Assembly (NCBI RefSeq): GCF_038002225.1
Contig: NZ_JBBOCA010000001.1
Span: 4,898,001-4,962,000 of the forward strand
DNA length: 64,000 bases
Source: Paenibacillus sp. FSL R7-0204
GTDB lineage: Bacteria; Bacillota; Bacilli; Paenibacillales; Paenibacillaceae
Direction of reading: 5' to 3'
The stretch's first letter is position 1; each line of letters opens with the position of its first letter. This document shows, piece by piece, positions 45,192-54,346 of this stretch. The translations under genes and the position numbers were made by a program. The notes under the pieces were generated by a model. That model had not been told where the DNA came from. It worked only from the letters and a program-made list of their open reading frames with translations, and did no database searches.

Positions 45192-46699
45192 TCCTCTCTG
45201 TGATAACGGAGATAATCGAAATCGGCATAGCCCCCCGGCTGCCGGGTCGCATAATTGAACAAGCCGATCCGGTAGCCCATGAAATGATCCAGCTTATATT
45301 CCATATGCAGCGTCTGCCCGATGGGGTGCCAGGCCTCACCGCCTCCCGAGTAGAAGAATCGGGCCTCGTCCACACCATCCTTGAAGTTGAACTCAATCCT
45401 GAGGCAGATGCGTTCACCCGCGAACGGGATACTCTCCACCACTTCAACGCCATCTTCACCCTGGATACACATATCCACGGTGAACTGTCCCTGCTCTCCG
45501 GCGGCGACCTCAACCGTGCCGTACCCGGACTGGAGAGCAACCATGCCGGCCCGGTCCCCTTCATTCATGCCGCCCAGATACATCATCGTCTCGGCACTGC
45601 AAGCCGGACCCTCCGTCCGCTGGGTCAGCGTATTGCGCGCCGTTACGACACTATCAGCTGCCTTGCCTGTACGCAGCCGCAGACAGCCCGGCCGCTCGGT
45701 AACCGACCATAGCCCGTTATCGGGATTATGGTTCCATTGCCACTGAAGCGCCAGCCGGTTCTCCGTATACTCGAACTCATCGCTGATTACAAGCGCCTTC
45801 GGCTCCCCGGCGGGAAGCTTCGTATCGAAGGCCAGCAGAGCCTTGCCGCCATCCCCGATCACCGGCCAGTCGTTCTCCCAGCTCACAGGGAACACGCAGG
45901 GAACGCGTCCAACTGCCCCGTGATCCTGGAATAGCACAGCGTACCAGTCGCCGTCCTCAGTATCGACCAACCCGCCTTGCGCTACACCGCGATTCTCGTA
46001 GCCCAGGTTATCGTCCAGAATAACCTTGCGCTCGTAAGGACCCAGCAGCTCCCGGGACCGGTAGCACAACTGGCGTCTGCGCATGTTGCCCTCTGCCGGC
46101 CATTCAATGAAGAACAGATAATAGTACCCGCCGCGCTTATGGACGTGGCAGCCTTCCATCCGCAGCATGATTCCCTTCCGCTCGCCTTCCAGCAGCAGCT
46201 GCTCCGTTCCGTGGCGCATCCATCCGGTCAGGTCCTCATTCAGCTCCCGTATGCGGATATCCCCGTTCCCGTAGATCACATAATTGCGGCCGTCATCATC
46301 CAGCAGCAGTGCCGGGTCATGGTGCAGGTCCGGGATGACCGAACGCTCCCACGGTCCATGCTCAATATCCCGGGTCTGGTAGATATAGAACCGGTCCGTA
46401 TCATTGGAGGAGAAGCATACGTAATAGATTCCGTTCTTGCATCGCAGCGAGGCAGCCCAGGAACCGCCGCCGTATATGCCTTCGCCGTCCTCCAGCCGGA
46501 AGGCCGGAGTGTCCTCGAAGGTATCAAAGACGTAACTTACAATCTCCCAGTCCTTCAGATTCACCGATTTCATAATCGGGCAGCCCGGCATGGAGTGCAT
46601 GCTGGTGCTGACCATATAGAACACCGGGCCGGCCCGGATGACATCCACATCCGGGACATCTGCCCATATCACTGGATTGGTAATGATGGCTGTATTCAA
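45188..46699 (-). CDS. Glycoside hydrolase family 43 beta-xylosidase/arabinofuranosidase with C-terminal sandwich
   Basis: 503 residues, no signal peptide. The five-bladed propeller (1 to about 300) has the base Asp in ADVPDVDVIR, the pKa-modulating Asp in LHHDPALLLDDDG and the acid Glu in MEGCHVHKRGGYY. From about 310 a beta-sandwich (FEYTENRLALQWQWNHNPDN) of the GH43 C-terminal/DUF1349 type closes the active site. These features match intracellular beta-xylosidase/alpha-L-arabinofuranosidases. The start is a TTG behind AAGGGGG. It is the last of three genes (GH10, GH43-CBM6, GH43), 19 nt after the second. Confidence 0.91.
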   Translation of the reverse strand: MNTAIITNPVIWADVPDVDVIRAGPVFYMVSTSMHSMPGCPIMKSVNLKDWEIVSYVFDTFEDTPAFRLEDGEGIYGGGSWAASLRCKNGIYYVCFSSNDTDRFYIYQTRDIEHGPWERSVIPDLHHDPALLLDDDGRNYVIYGNGDIRIRELNEDLTGWMRHGTEQLLLEGERKGIMLRMEGCHVHKRGGYYYLFFIEWPAEGNMRRRQLCYRSRELLGPYERKVILDDNLGYENRGVAQGGLVDTEDGDWYAVLFQDHGAVGRVPCVFPVSWENDWPVIGDGGKALLAFDTKLPAGEPKALVISDEFEYTENRLALQWQWNHNPDNGLWSVTERPGCLRLRTGKAADSVVTARNTLTQRTEGPACSAETMMYLGGMNEGDRAGMVALQSGYGTVEVAAGEQGQFTVDMCIQGEDGVEVVESIPFAGERICLRIEFNFKDGVDEARFFYSGGGEAWHPIGQTLHMEYKLDHFMGYRIGLFNYATRQPGGYADFDYLRYHRED

Positions 46700-46718
46700 A
46701 GTACCCGCCCCCTTGATG

Positions 46719-48152
46719 TTAGTTATGCTGTGGTGTGAATTGCCAAGAAGCCAGCTTGAACAAGCCCGTATCGCTCTCTCCTGCGAATACCAGATGGAGG
46801 TTGTGCACTCCCTCCGCTCCCTGGACCCCCGTCTTCAGCTCCAGCCATTCCTGCGAGCCGTCCGCCGCCGGAACCGTCAGTCTGCCGATAACCGGACCCG
46901 CCGGCTCATCCAGGTGCAGCTCCAGCACGCCGCCCGCTTCCAGGCTCAGGACTGAGGCCTGGAACGAGCCGGCTCCGCTACCGAAGTCTATCCCGGAAAG
47001 TCCGATCCAGCCGCCGTGCTCCACATCCGTTACTGCCTGAACTCCGCCCTCGGCCAGGTATTCTGTCTTCACCCCTGCGCTCCAGCCCATCGTTGCCGCC
47101 GGAATACGCTCATACGGGTTCAACGTTGCAAGCTGCTGCACACCTTCGTAATCCGCATGGATCTCCGGGATGGACCCGTCTTCATTATGAGTCAGGCGGT
47201 TAAGATGTGTGGAGCGGTAACCGTTCGCAATCCCTTGGGCCTTGGACAAGGTCTGGGCGTGATAAGCAATATACCAGCTGTCATGGAATTGGAAGACCGC
47301 GTGATGGTTATTCCCGGATACGCCGAAGAAATGTCCCGGATTCTTCAGGATCGTGTGGTGATACGTCCAGGGACCCATAGGATGCTCACTGGTCATATAG
47401 GCGATCTCTCCCGCAGGAGGGCTGCCTTCCGGCCGTTCCCCGTCATAGAAGTTCGAGCAGTAGGTATAATAGTAGACTCCGTTCCATTTATGGATTCCGG
47501 CATCCTCGAACATGAACGGGGCCGGAATCACTTTCGCGCTGCCCACCACGCTGGTCATGTCCTCACCCAGCGGCATCACCCGTGCTGTGCCCGGCTCGGC
47601 GAACTGTCCTTCCGGGACGCCGCCTCCGAAGTAGATATACCCCTTGCCGTCATCATCCAACAGCACCGCCGGGTCGAACAGCCAGGTAACATCCTCTACC
47701 CCAGGTGTAGAGCGCAGAATCAGTGCCTCCCCGATCGGGTCCACCCATGGACCCACCGGACTGTCACTCGACAGAACGCCGATGCCGCTGGCATTATTGG
47801 CGAAGTAGAGGAAGAACTTGTCCTTGCCGTCAATTACAGTATGAAGCGCTGCCGGTGCCCAGGACTGGGTTGCCCACTTCGCTGCACCCTCCGGTCCGGC
47901 TACGGCTATCGTACCATGATCGGTCCAGTTCACCAGGTCAGCGGATGAGATTACGGTAATCGTATTAATGCTGCTGTAGGAGTTCTCCTTCACCACACCG
48001 TTCTCATCATACTCCAGTGCATCATTAGTCATATACAGATAGACTCTGTCTCCGAATACCAGGGCATAAGGATCGGCTCCGTATCTGTGTGCTACCAGCG
48101 GATTGCCGCTTGGCGGTACCTTGCCGGTTGCCTGCTTCAGTTGAGTTGTCAT
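46719..48152 (-). CDS. Glycoside hydrolase family 43 arabinoxylan arabinofuranohydrolase with CBM6
   Basis: 477 residues, no signal peptide. The propeller shows HRYGADPYALVF (base Asp), WLFDPAVLLDDDGKGYIYFG (pKa Asp) and FEDAGIHKWNGVYYY (acid Glu). The last 130 residues form a CBM6-like sandwich. Overall layout matches XynD-type enzymes that remove arabinose from arabinoxylan, but XynD is secreted and this protein appears cytoplasmic, so it should act on imported fragments. The ATG has GGAGGG 6 nt upstream. Second gene of the GH10-GH43-GH43 operon, 44 nt after GH10. Confidence 0.91.
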   Translation of the reverse strand: MTTQLKQATGKVPPSGNPLVAHRYGADPYALVFGDRVYLYMTNDALEYDENGVVKENSYSSINTITVISSADLVNWTDHGTIAVAGPEGAAKWATQSWAPAALHTVIDGKDKFFLYFANNASGIGVLSSDSPVGPWVDPIGEALILRSTPGVEDVTWLFDPAVLLDDDGKGYIYFGGGVPEGQFAEPGTARVMPLGEDMTSVVGSAKVIPAPFMFEDAGIHKWNGVYYYTYCSNFYDGERPEGSPPAGEIAYMTSEHPMGPWTYHHTILKNPGHFFGVSGNNHHAVFQFHDSWYIAYHAQTLSKAQGIANGYRSTHLNRLTHNEDGSIPEIHADYEGVQQLATLNPYERIPAATMGWSAGVKTEYLAEGGVQAVTDVEHGGWIGLSGIDFGSGAGSFQASVLSLEAGGVLELHLDEPAGPVIGRLTVPAADGSQEWLELKTGVQGAEGVHNLHLVFAGESDTGLFKLASWQFTPQHN

Positions 48153-48196
48153 GTGATTCCCTCCAGATATAATAAGGTGTCGAGCTTGAAATAATA

Positions 48197-49216
48197 TTAG
48201 GATTGCAGTGCGGCCAGTTCGGCCAGCCGGGTGAATGAAGCCTTCGGCTGCTTCTGCTCATCGAACAGGAACGGCCAGTTCTTGCGTCCCCGGACGGGGA
48301 AGCCGTCCAGCCAGGTATAATCATCGGCCACGCCCCAGAAGGTCACCGAATCAATGGAGTCTCTGAATTCCAGCAGTAGGGCGAAGATCTCGGCATAACG
48401 CTCCTCCTGAAGCTTCAGCATTTCAGCTGTTGGCGCTTTCAAATCCGTGCGTTTGTCGTCATGACGGAACACGGAGAGATCCAGCTCGGTAATGTGGATC
48501 TTAAGCCCCAGTGATGCGTAGAGCTTAAGGGCACTACGAATTTCCTCAATGGAAGGGCCGTAGATATTCCAGTGTCCCTGCATTCCGATTCCGTGAATCG
48601 GCGTATTCTGGTCCAGCAGGCTGCGTACGAGCTTGTAGATTTTGCCGCTTTTGACAGGATCGGTCTCATTATAGTCGTTGTAGAACAGCAGCGCTTCTGG
48701 GTCTGCCTGATGTGCCATTTCAAAGGCCTGGCGAAGATAATCCTCGCCGATGATCTCAAGCCACCGCGTATCCCGCAGGTACTGGTCTGTTTTATCCTCA
48801 ATCGCTTCATTTACTACATCCCAGGCGTACGCCCGTCCCCGGTAACGGCCCACTACTGTGTTAATGTGGGTCTGCAGGCGGGTAAGCAACTTCTCTCTGC
48901 TGCAGGTTCCGCCTTCCGCATCCTGGAACATCCAGTCTCCGGTCTGGTTATGCCACAGAAGCGTATGCCCCCGGACACCGATCCCGCGCGACTCTGCGAA
49001 TTCGAAGATACCGTCCGCAGCCTCGAAGGTAAATTTGCCTTCCTGCGGCTGAACCAGAGCCGGCTTCATCTCATTCTCGGCGGTGATGCTGTTGTAATGC
49101 TTCGCGATGAAAGGACCCTGGGCAGCTATAATGCTGGTACTGACGGCAGCCCCTATTTTAAAGGCCTCCCGGAACATTTCATGTAATGCAGGAATTTCGC
49201 TGCTGGCTTGCTTCAT
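48197..49216 (-). CDS. Intracellular endo-1,4-beta-xylanase, glycoside hydrolase family 10
   Basis: 339 residues from an ATG 9 nt after AGGAGG; the open frame continues upstream to 49300 without a ribosome site. No signal peptide, no linker or extra domain, so a short cytoplasmic GH10. The acid/base Glu is in AWDVVNEAIED (about 135) and the nucleophile in KIHITELDLSVF (about 241). Such enzymes cut imported xylo- and aldouronate oligosaccharides. First gene of an operon with two GH43 genes, preceded by a cre box, and 119 nt after the regulator of the 49-58 kb cluster. Confidence 0.94.
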   Translation of the reverse strand: MKQASSEIPALHEMFREAFKIGAAVSTSIIAAQGPFIAKHYNSITAENEMKPALVQPQEGKFTFEAADGIFEFAESRGIGVRGHTLLWHNQTGDWMFQDAEGGTCSREKLLTRLQTHINTVVGRYRGRAYAWDVVNEAIEDKTDQYLRDTRWLEIIGEDYLRQAFEMAHQADPEALLFYNDYNETDPVKSGKIYKLVRSLLDQNTPIHGIGMQGHWNIYGPSIEEIRSALKLYASLGLKIHITELDLSVFRHDDKRTDLKAPTAEMLKLQEERYAEIFALLLEFRDSIDSVTFWGVADDYTWLDGFPVRGRKNWPFLFDEQKQPKASFTRLAELAALQS

Positions 49217-49278
49217 TTTTGCTAACCTCCTGTATTGGACAACATTTTTTGGGACAACTCTCTCTATCATAACGCATT

Positions 49279-49293
49279 TGTATGCGTTTACCA
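49279..49293 (-). promoter_or_regulatory. cre box upstream of the intracellular xylanase operon
   Basis: On the minus strand TGGTAAACGCATACA matches WTGNAARCGNWWWCA at 14 of 15 positions. It overlaps a perfect inverted repeat, AACGCAT/ATGCGTT (49271-49288), about 60 nt upstream of the GH10 start. Confidence 0.65.
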
Positions 49294-49335
49294 TCACCAA
49301 AGTAAATAGATGGACCCCAAATAAATAATTGCACC

Positions 49336-50859
49336 CTATTTCTGATTTCCCTGAGCCTGTAAGCGGAACTGAACGGGCTTCAGCGCCGTCCGTTTCTCGA
49401 ACTCTCTTAAGAAATGGTGATAGTGTACGTAACCGACGCTCTCCACAATGCTTCTGACTGTGTCCTGAGTGTCAACGAGCCGCTGCTTGGCCGCTTCAAT
49501 CCGCAAATTATGAATATATTCAAGAATGCTGATACCGTGCTTTTTAATGAAGGCCTGGCCCAGGTACACCGGATTAATATAGAAATGCTCAGCAATCTCT
49601 TTTACCGTCAGATGCTCTGCGTAATGATCTCTCAGGAAGCATTCAACGCGGATCAGCGGATGCTCGGAGTTACGCTCCTTGTGCTGGCGGATATAGTTCA
49701 TACTGGTTCCCAGCGCCGTCTCCAAGGTGACCTGCAGGTCTTCCAAGGACCTCGGCTCGGTTCTGAAAAAATCAAGCGTGCCGATCCACTGATCGTCCGC
49801 GCCGCCGAATTCCTTCAGCAGCTCCATGCTCCGCAGCATGATATCCATGCCCGTCATCTGGACGACTCCCGGATCTGTCCGGTTCTCCTTGAACACACTG
49901 AACAATTCGCTCAGCTTCTCTGCGGCCTTCTGCTCCTGCAGCCGCTCCACTGCGCTGATAATCTCCTCAATCAGCTCTGCGGAAGGTAGCGTGTAATTCA
50001 CCTGTCCCTCAGCTTCACTGGCCGAGTCCACCGGGCCGCATTCATCCGAATAGAAGTAGTGGCGGGCCGCAGCGTCTGCCGCTTCGCGGTAGGAGACCGG
50101 CAGCTCGCGGAGGGAACGCACACTTGGCCCAATGCTGACCGAGCCCTTTACCCCGCTGCGGGTCAGTCCGGCGTATAGCTGCTCCGCCAGTCCAGCCGCC
50201 GCCCCCCCCGAGCTCTCCACGACCAGCCCGGTCTGATCCCCGGGCAGATCAATGAGCATCGCACCGGCCGGTGCGGCCAGCTCCCGGCACAGCTCCGTAA
50301 TCCGGCTGCTATGACCCTCCACATGCACATACGTCCACCCAGTGGCCGCCTCATCCAGGCGGTCCATCTGCTCCGCTGCTTCTTCATCCGGCTCCGCCCA
50401 ATGCCCTTCAAGCATGCGCGCGATCGCGAGCGGCAGCAGCCGGCTGGACAGCATGCTCTGCTGCATGGTCTGCTTAAGGCGCAGCTCCAGCTCATCCGTA
50501 ATGTCCGTAAGCACCTTATCCCATTCCGCATCCATGGCCGGCTTCAGCAGGTAATGCCTTACCCCGTATCTGATGGCTGTTCTGGCATACTCAAATTCGC
50601 CATAGCCGCTAAGCACGATGAAGACCGGCTGCTCCATATCAAGGCTGCGTACGCGCCGGATCAGCTCAAGCCCGTCAATCTCGGGCATGCGGATATCTGT
50701 AATCACAAGATCGGGCGAGCTGCGGATAATGGCAGCCAGCGCCTCCTCCCCGTTCTCACAGGCTCCGCATACCTCGAAGCCCAGCTCCTCCCAGTCGGTC
50801 AGCGTCCGCAGCCCCTCTAAGGCAATCGTCTCATCATCAGCAAGCACTACTTTATACAT
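49336..50859 (-). CDS. Response regulator with AraC-type DNA-binding domain, YesN family
   Basis: 507 residues. Receiver with VVLADDETIALEG, the phospho-acceptor Asp in DLVITDIRMPEIDG and Lys in YLLKPAMD. The long middle part is Ala/Glu-rich. The DNA-binding domain ends the protein (IAEHFYINPVYLGQAFIKKH, SVGYVHYHHFLREFEKRT). The ATG lies 6 nt after GGGAGG and overlaps the kinase stop by 8 nt. It is the third gene of a regulator-kinase-regulator set. The next operon downstream is the intracellular xylanase operon, an obvious candidate target. Confidence 0.94.
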   Translation of the reverse strand: MYKVVLADDETIALEGLRTLTDWEELGFEVCGACENGEEALAAIIRSSPDLVITDIRMPEIDGLELIRRVRSLDMEQPVFIVLSGYGEFEYARTAIRYGVRHYLLKPAMDAEWDKVLTDITDELELRLKQTMQQSMLSSRLLPLAIARMLEGHWAEPDEEAAEQMDRLDEAATGWTYVHVEGHSSRITELCRELAAPAGAMLIDLPGDQTGLVVESSGGAAAGLAEQLYAGLTRSGVKGSVSIGPSVRSLRELPVSYREAADAAARHYFYSDECGPVDSASEAEGQVNYTLPSAELIEEIISAVERLQEQKAAEKLSELFSVFKENRTDPGVVQMTGMDIMLRSMELLKEFGGADDQWIGTLDFFRTEPRSLEDLQVTLETALGTSMNYIRQHKERNSEHPLIRVECFLRDHYAEHLTVKEIAEHFYINPVYLGQAFIKKHGISILEYIHNLRIEAAKQRLVDTQDTVRSIVESVGYVHYHHFLREFEKRTALKPVQFRLQAQGNQK

Positions 50860-52660
50860 GAGCTCCCTCCCCTATCGGAACCAGACTCAAATCCTCGGGA
50901 ATCTGGATGGTAATGACCGTTCGTTCGTACTCGATGCTCTCAATGCTGAATCCAGCCCTGCCGTCATAGTACAGCATTAGGCGTTTATACACATTGCGAA
51001 GCCCGACATTCTGTCCCGTATCCTCCTCTGTCTCCAGATGGGACTTGATCCATTCCAGCTTCTCCTTCTCAATTCCTTTGCCGTTATCAGTCACCATAAT
51101 CAGCAGACCTGTCTCATTCCGCGAAGCAGACACGTGGATTTCTCTTGCCCATTTGACCGACTGCAGGCCATGCTTGCAGGAATTCTCCACCAGTGCCTGT
51201 ATACTCATCTTGGGAATCCGGCAGTTCAGCACCTCAGGCGCAATATCCAGCACATAAGAGAACCGGTTCTGGAAGCGGAACTTCTCAATCTGCAGATACA
51301 TCTCGACGAAGGATACCTCCTCCTCCACCGTAATCAGATCATCCTTCCAGCTGAGCAGCCTGCGCATAATCAGGGCCAAGTTGCGGATGACATCGGTAAC
51401 CTGTTCATATTTATACTTCTTACAGATGACCAGGATCGCATTCAGCGTATTAAAAAGGAAATGAGGGTCCACCTGGCTCTCCAGATATTTCAGCTCCGCC
51501 CGTACCCGTTCCAGCTCCAGATCCTTCTTCTGGATCTCCAGCTTATAGACATCATTGATCAGATTGCGGATTTTGCCGGTCATCAGATTGAAGCTGCGGA
51601 TCAGACCTCCGATCTCATCCTTCCCTTCGTACATATCTATGCTCTCGAATTGTTCATATTTGACCAGTTTCATATGCTTGTAGAGCAGCCGTACCCGCAG
51701 ATTGTAGGAGCGTATAATCACGATCATGAGCAGCGTGGGAATGATAATCGTCAGCAGGACCAGAATCAGCGAGTTCCTGAGCGCGCGGTCCATCTCATGG
51801 CTGATCTTACGCCCTTCCGGAGTTCCTACCAGCTGCCACCCCTTGGTGTAGGCCGCACTGCTGAGCGCCCGGACAATCTGCTTGGAAGGCTGGTCAAGAC
51901 TGGTGTCCACATTCAGCAAGGCACTCGCATCCAGCGAGGAGAAGGAACGGTCCGAAGCCAGCACGACCCGGTTCTTCTCATCCAGCAGCTTGAAATCCAG
52001 ATAGTCACGCTCCTTCTGGAACAGCTCCTGCATGTTGTTCAGCCGCAGATCAATCCTCAGATATTTCGTGTAGGGCTGGCCCGTGAAGTTATCCAGCTTG
52101 CGGATCAAGCTGACCAGCACCTCCTGCTGCGGCGGATTCAGCGGGTTGGTCCCCTGATAAGAAGTCAACAGCACCTTATTGGAGCTGCTTGAGATTTTGC
52201 GGTACCATTCACTTCTCTTATCTGCGTCCGACAGAATGAAGTAACTGTTGCCGTTCTGAATCGTCGGATTAGAGGTGTATATGCCCATCCAGTAGATATA
52301 AGAATGAAGATTGCTGTACTGCCGCAGCTTGTCCTTCAGAGAATCATTATAAACATCATAATAAGCCTCATTATCCGGATAGGCGTAGTCCATCATCTCC
52401 ATATAAGGCCGGTCCGCAGCCACCGTGTTGCTGATCGCCACGCATTCGTTCACGATCTGCATCAGGTCATAGGCCACCCGGTCTACCGAAATCTCCAAAT
52501 TCCCCCTCTCCCGTGCCTCCACATTACGGCTGATTTGCACATAAAAGAGGGCATTGATACTAAGTATGGGGACAAGCACGCACAGTAAGTAGATGAACAA
52601 AAACTTATATTTGAGCGGAATATCATTGATGAAGGCAGATGGCTTCCGGTTATTCTTCAT
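50852..52660 (-). CDS. Two-component sensor histidine kinase, YesM family
   Basis: 602 residues. First membrane helix near 18-38 (YKFLFIYLLCVLVPILSINA), about 260 extracellular residues, second helix (SLILVLLTIIIPTLLMIVII), HAMP, phospho-His in ESQVDPHFLFNTLN and ATPase domain with IQALVENSCKHG and VTDNGKGI. The ATG follows GGAGGGGG. It lies 24 nt after one regulator gene and overlaps another by 8 nt, so one kinase is framed by two possible partners. It probably senses the sugar imported by the lplABC genes upstream. Confidence 0.94.
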   Translation of the reverse strand: MKNNRKPSAFINDIPLKYKFLFIYLLCVLVPILSINALFYVQISRNVEARERGNLEISVDRVAYDLMQIVNECVAISNTVAADRPYMEMMDYAYPDNEAYYDVYNDSLKDKLRQYSNLHSYIYWMGIYTSNPTIQNGNSYFILSDADKRSEWYRKISSSSNKVLLTSYQGTNPLNPPQQEVLVSLIRKLDNFTGQPYTKYLRIDLRLNNMQELFQKERDYLDFKLLDEKNRVVLASDRSFSSLDASALLNVDTSLDQPSKQIVRALSSAAYTKGWQLVGTPEGRKISHEMDRALRNSLILVLLTIIIPTLLMIVIIRSYNLRVRLLYKHMKLVKYEQFESIDMYEGKDEIGGLIRSFNLMTGKIRNLINDVYKLEIQKKDLELERVRAELKYLESQVDPHFLFNTLNAILVICKKYKYEQVTDVIRNLALIMRRLLSWKDDLITVEEEVSFVEMYLQIEKFRFQNRFSYVLDIAPEVLNCRIPKMSIQALVENSCKHGLQSVKWAREIHVSASRNETGLLIMVTDNGKGIEKEKLEWIKSHLETEEDTGQNVGLRNVYKRLMLYYDGRAGFSIESIEYERTVITIQIPEDLSLVPIGEGAHV

Positions 52661-52684
52661 GCAGGCCCCCTCCTCCCTCTTGAA

Positions 52685-54217
52685 TTAACTCTTCTTGTAC
52701 ACGGAAGGTGTAACTCCGTTAAGCGCCTTGAACTTGGCGGCGAATACATCGGCGTCTGAATAGCCCACTCTGCTTGAGATATCGGAAATCCCCATATCGG
52801 TCCGGCGCAGAAGCTTCTTCGCCTCTTCAATGCGGTATTCATGAAGATAATCGTTAAAAGAGCTGCCGTAGTATTTCTTGAAGCGTTGTCCCAGGTAGGC
52901 CGAGTTCACATGCAGGTGCCCCGCAATATCCTGCAGCTTCAGCTTCTCCTGATAATGCCCGCGGACATACTCTATCGCTGCGGCCACGATCTGATCCTCT
53001 GCCCTGCCGTCCGCAGCCGCAGCGAACCACTCTGCAGCCTCGCACAGCTCCTCCTCTATCTGACGCTCAAGCAGCGGCAGACAATTGGCCGTATGCCGGG
53101 ACGGGAACCATTTCTGCACCCACTGCGCATAGTCTCCCCCTCTGGCAGTAATTTCACGTAGCAGTTCTGCTTTGATATTCGCGAGAAACGCGTCGATCCA
53201 TGAGCTGGAAGCCACATCCGCCGAGAAAATCTTGAACACCTCGCCAAGCTGATCCGTGAGATGCCGTGCCTTCCCTTCGGTGACGGATTGCAGCAGCGAT
53301 CGTCTCAGCTCTGCCGGAAGCATGGCCATCTGTGTCTTATCCTGCTTCTCGAAGAAGCCGGCTCCCCCGCGCCCCGGCCCATCCGGTCTGCACAGCTCAG
53401 CAGCCAGCGCCTCCTGGTATGCCGTCTTCAGAGCCTCCGGACCCTGATGCTGAAGACTTGCTGTGAAAAAGACCGCCGTGCTGTACAGCGGCCGCATCTC
53501 CTCCATCCACCGGGTAAGCAGTGCCTGGTCAAGCGCCGGTCCTTCCTGCGGGGACACCAGCAGATAGCCGTGCTTTCCGCTGCCTGCGGTGAACGGATAG
53601 ACCGCGAGGCTGAGCAGCCGTTCCTTGCTTCTCATGGCGGCGAGTTGCTCACGCATATGAACGCTGTCCGGCGCTGCTCCATGGACCAGAATACAGCATA
53701 GCCGCGAGGCGGGGGAGATTCCCAGCGTCTTCAGCCCCTGCTCCCGCTCCTCCTCCGTATTCTCCCGCATCAGGAGCCGGGATACCATATCCTCCTGCAT
53801 CAGAGCCGAGAGCGCATCACGCCGAGAGGACGCCTTGCGTTCCTTAAGGATCTGTTCCGTGACCGTCCGCAGCGCCTCTGTCAGCTCCGTTTCATCCAGC
53901 GGCTTGGTCAAATAATTGGATACTCCGTATTTCAGGGCCCGCTTGGCATACTCAAAGTCAGCATAGCCGCTAAAAATAATAAATTTCGGCTGGAATTCGC
54001 TCTCAGAGGTTCTTCGGATGAGCTCAAGTCCGTCGATGACCGGCATCCGCACATCGGTGATGACCAAGTCAGGGCGGGTGGTGCCAATCAGCTGCAGCGC
54101 ATCCTCCCCGTCCAGCGCCTCGCCGCATACTTCATAATTTAATGCCTCCCAGTCGACCAGGAAGCGGAGCCCTTCCAGCATAATCGGCTCATCGTCAGCA
54201 AACAGTACCTTAAGCAT
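52685..54217 (-). CDS. Response regulator with AraC-type DNA-binding domain, YesN family
   Basis: 510 residues. Receiver with VLFADDEPIMLEG, phospho-acceptor Asp in DLVITDVRMPVIDG and Lys in YLTKPLDE. The AraC domain has IAGHLHVNSAYLGQRFKKYY and SSRVGYSDADVFAAKFKAL. Start ATG behind GGTGAG. All phosphorylation residues are intact, as in the second regulator of this set. It begins 129 nt after the lplC-type gene; a hairpin and a dispersed element lie in that gap, so it may have its own promoter or rely on read-through. Confidence 0.94.
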   Translation of the reverse strand: MLKVLFADDEPIMLEGLRFLVDWEALNYEVCGEALDGEDALQLIGTTRPDLVITDVRMPVIDGLELIRRTSESEFQPKFIIFSGYADFEYAKRALKYGVSNYLTKPLDETELTEALRTVTEQILKERKASSRRDALSALMQEDMVSRLLMRENTEEEREQGLKTLGISPASRLCCILVHGAAPDSVHMREQLAAMRSKERLLSLAVYPFTAGSGKHGYLLVSPQEGPALDQALLTRWMEEMRPLYSTAVFFTASLQHQGPEALKTAYQEALAAELCRPDGPGRGGAGFFEKQDKTQMAMLPAELRRSLLQSVTEGKARHLTDQLGEVFKIFSADVASSSWIDAFLANIKAELLREITARGGDYAQWVQKWFPSRHTANCLPLLERQIEEELCEAAEWFAAAADGRAEDQIVAAAIEYVRGHYQEKLKLQDIAGHLHVNSAYLGQRFKKYYGSSFNDYLHEYRIEEAKKLLRRTDMGISDISSRVGYSDADVFAAKFKALNGVTPSVYKKS

Positions 54218-54234
54218 GGGCTCACCATCTTTAT

Positions 54235-54270
54235 ATAAGTTATCATGTGCAACATTAAATTCTTATATTT
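54235..54270. repeat. Dispersed intergenic element, copy 2 of 2
   Basis: ATAAGTTATCATGTGCAACA followed by TTAAATTCTTATATTT, nearly the same as 14673-14709. It lies just upstream of a regulator gene read on the minus strand. Its AT-rich part could contribute to a promoter, but no clear -35/-10 pair is visible. Confidence 0.7.
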
Positions 54271-54280
54271 GAACAGGAGA

Positions 54281-54307
54281 AACCGCTTCGGCTGCACCGA
54301 AACGGTT
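54281..54307 (-). terminator. Hairpin after the lplABC-type operon (weak terminator or mRNA-end structure)
   Basis: AACCG and TTCGG pair with CCGAA and CGGTT around a five-base loop, with one mismatch between the two stems. On the minus strand only TTTCTCC follows, so termination may be partial and some transcripts may continue into the regulator genes. Confidence 0.5.
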
Positions 54308-54346
54308 ATAATATACATATTTCCCTTATATAATACATAGTGACAA

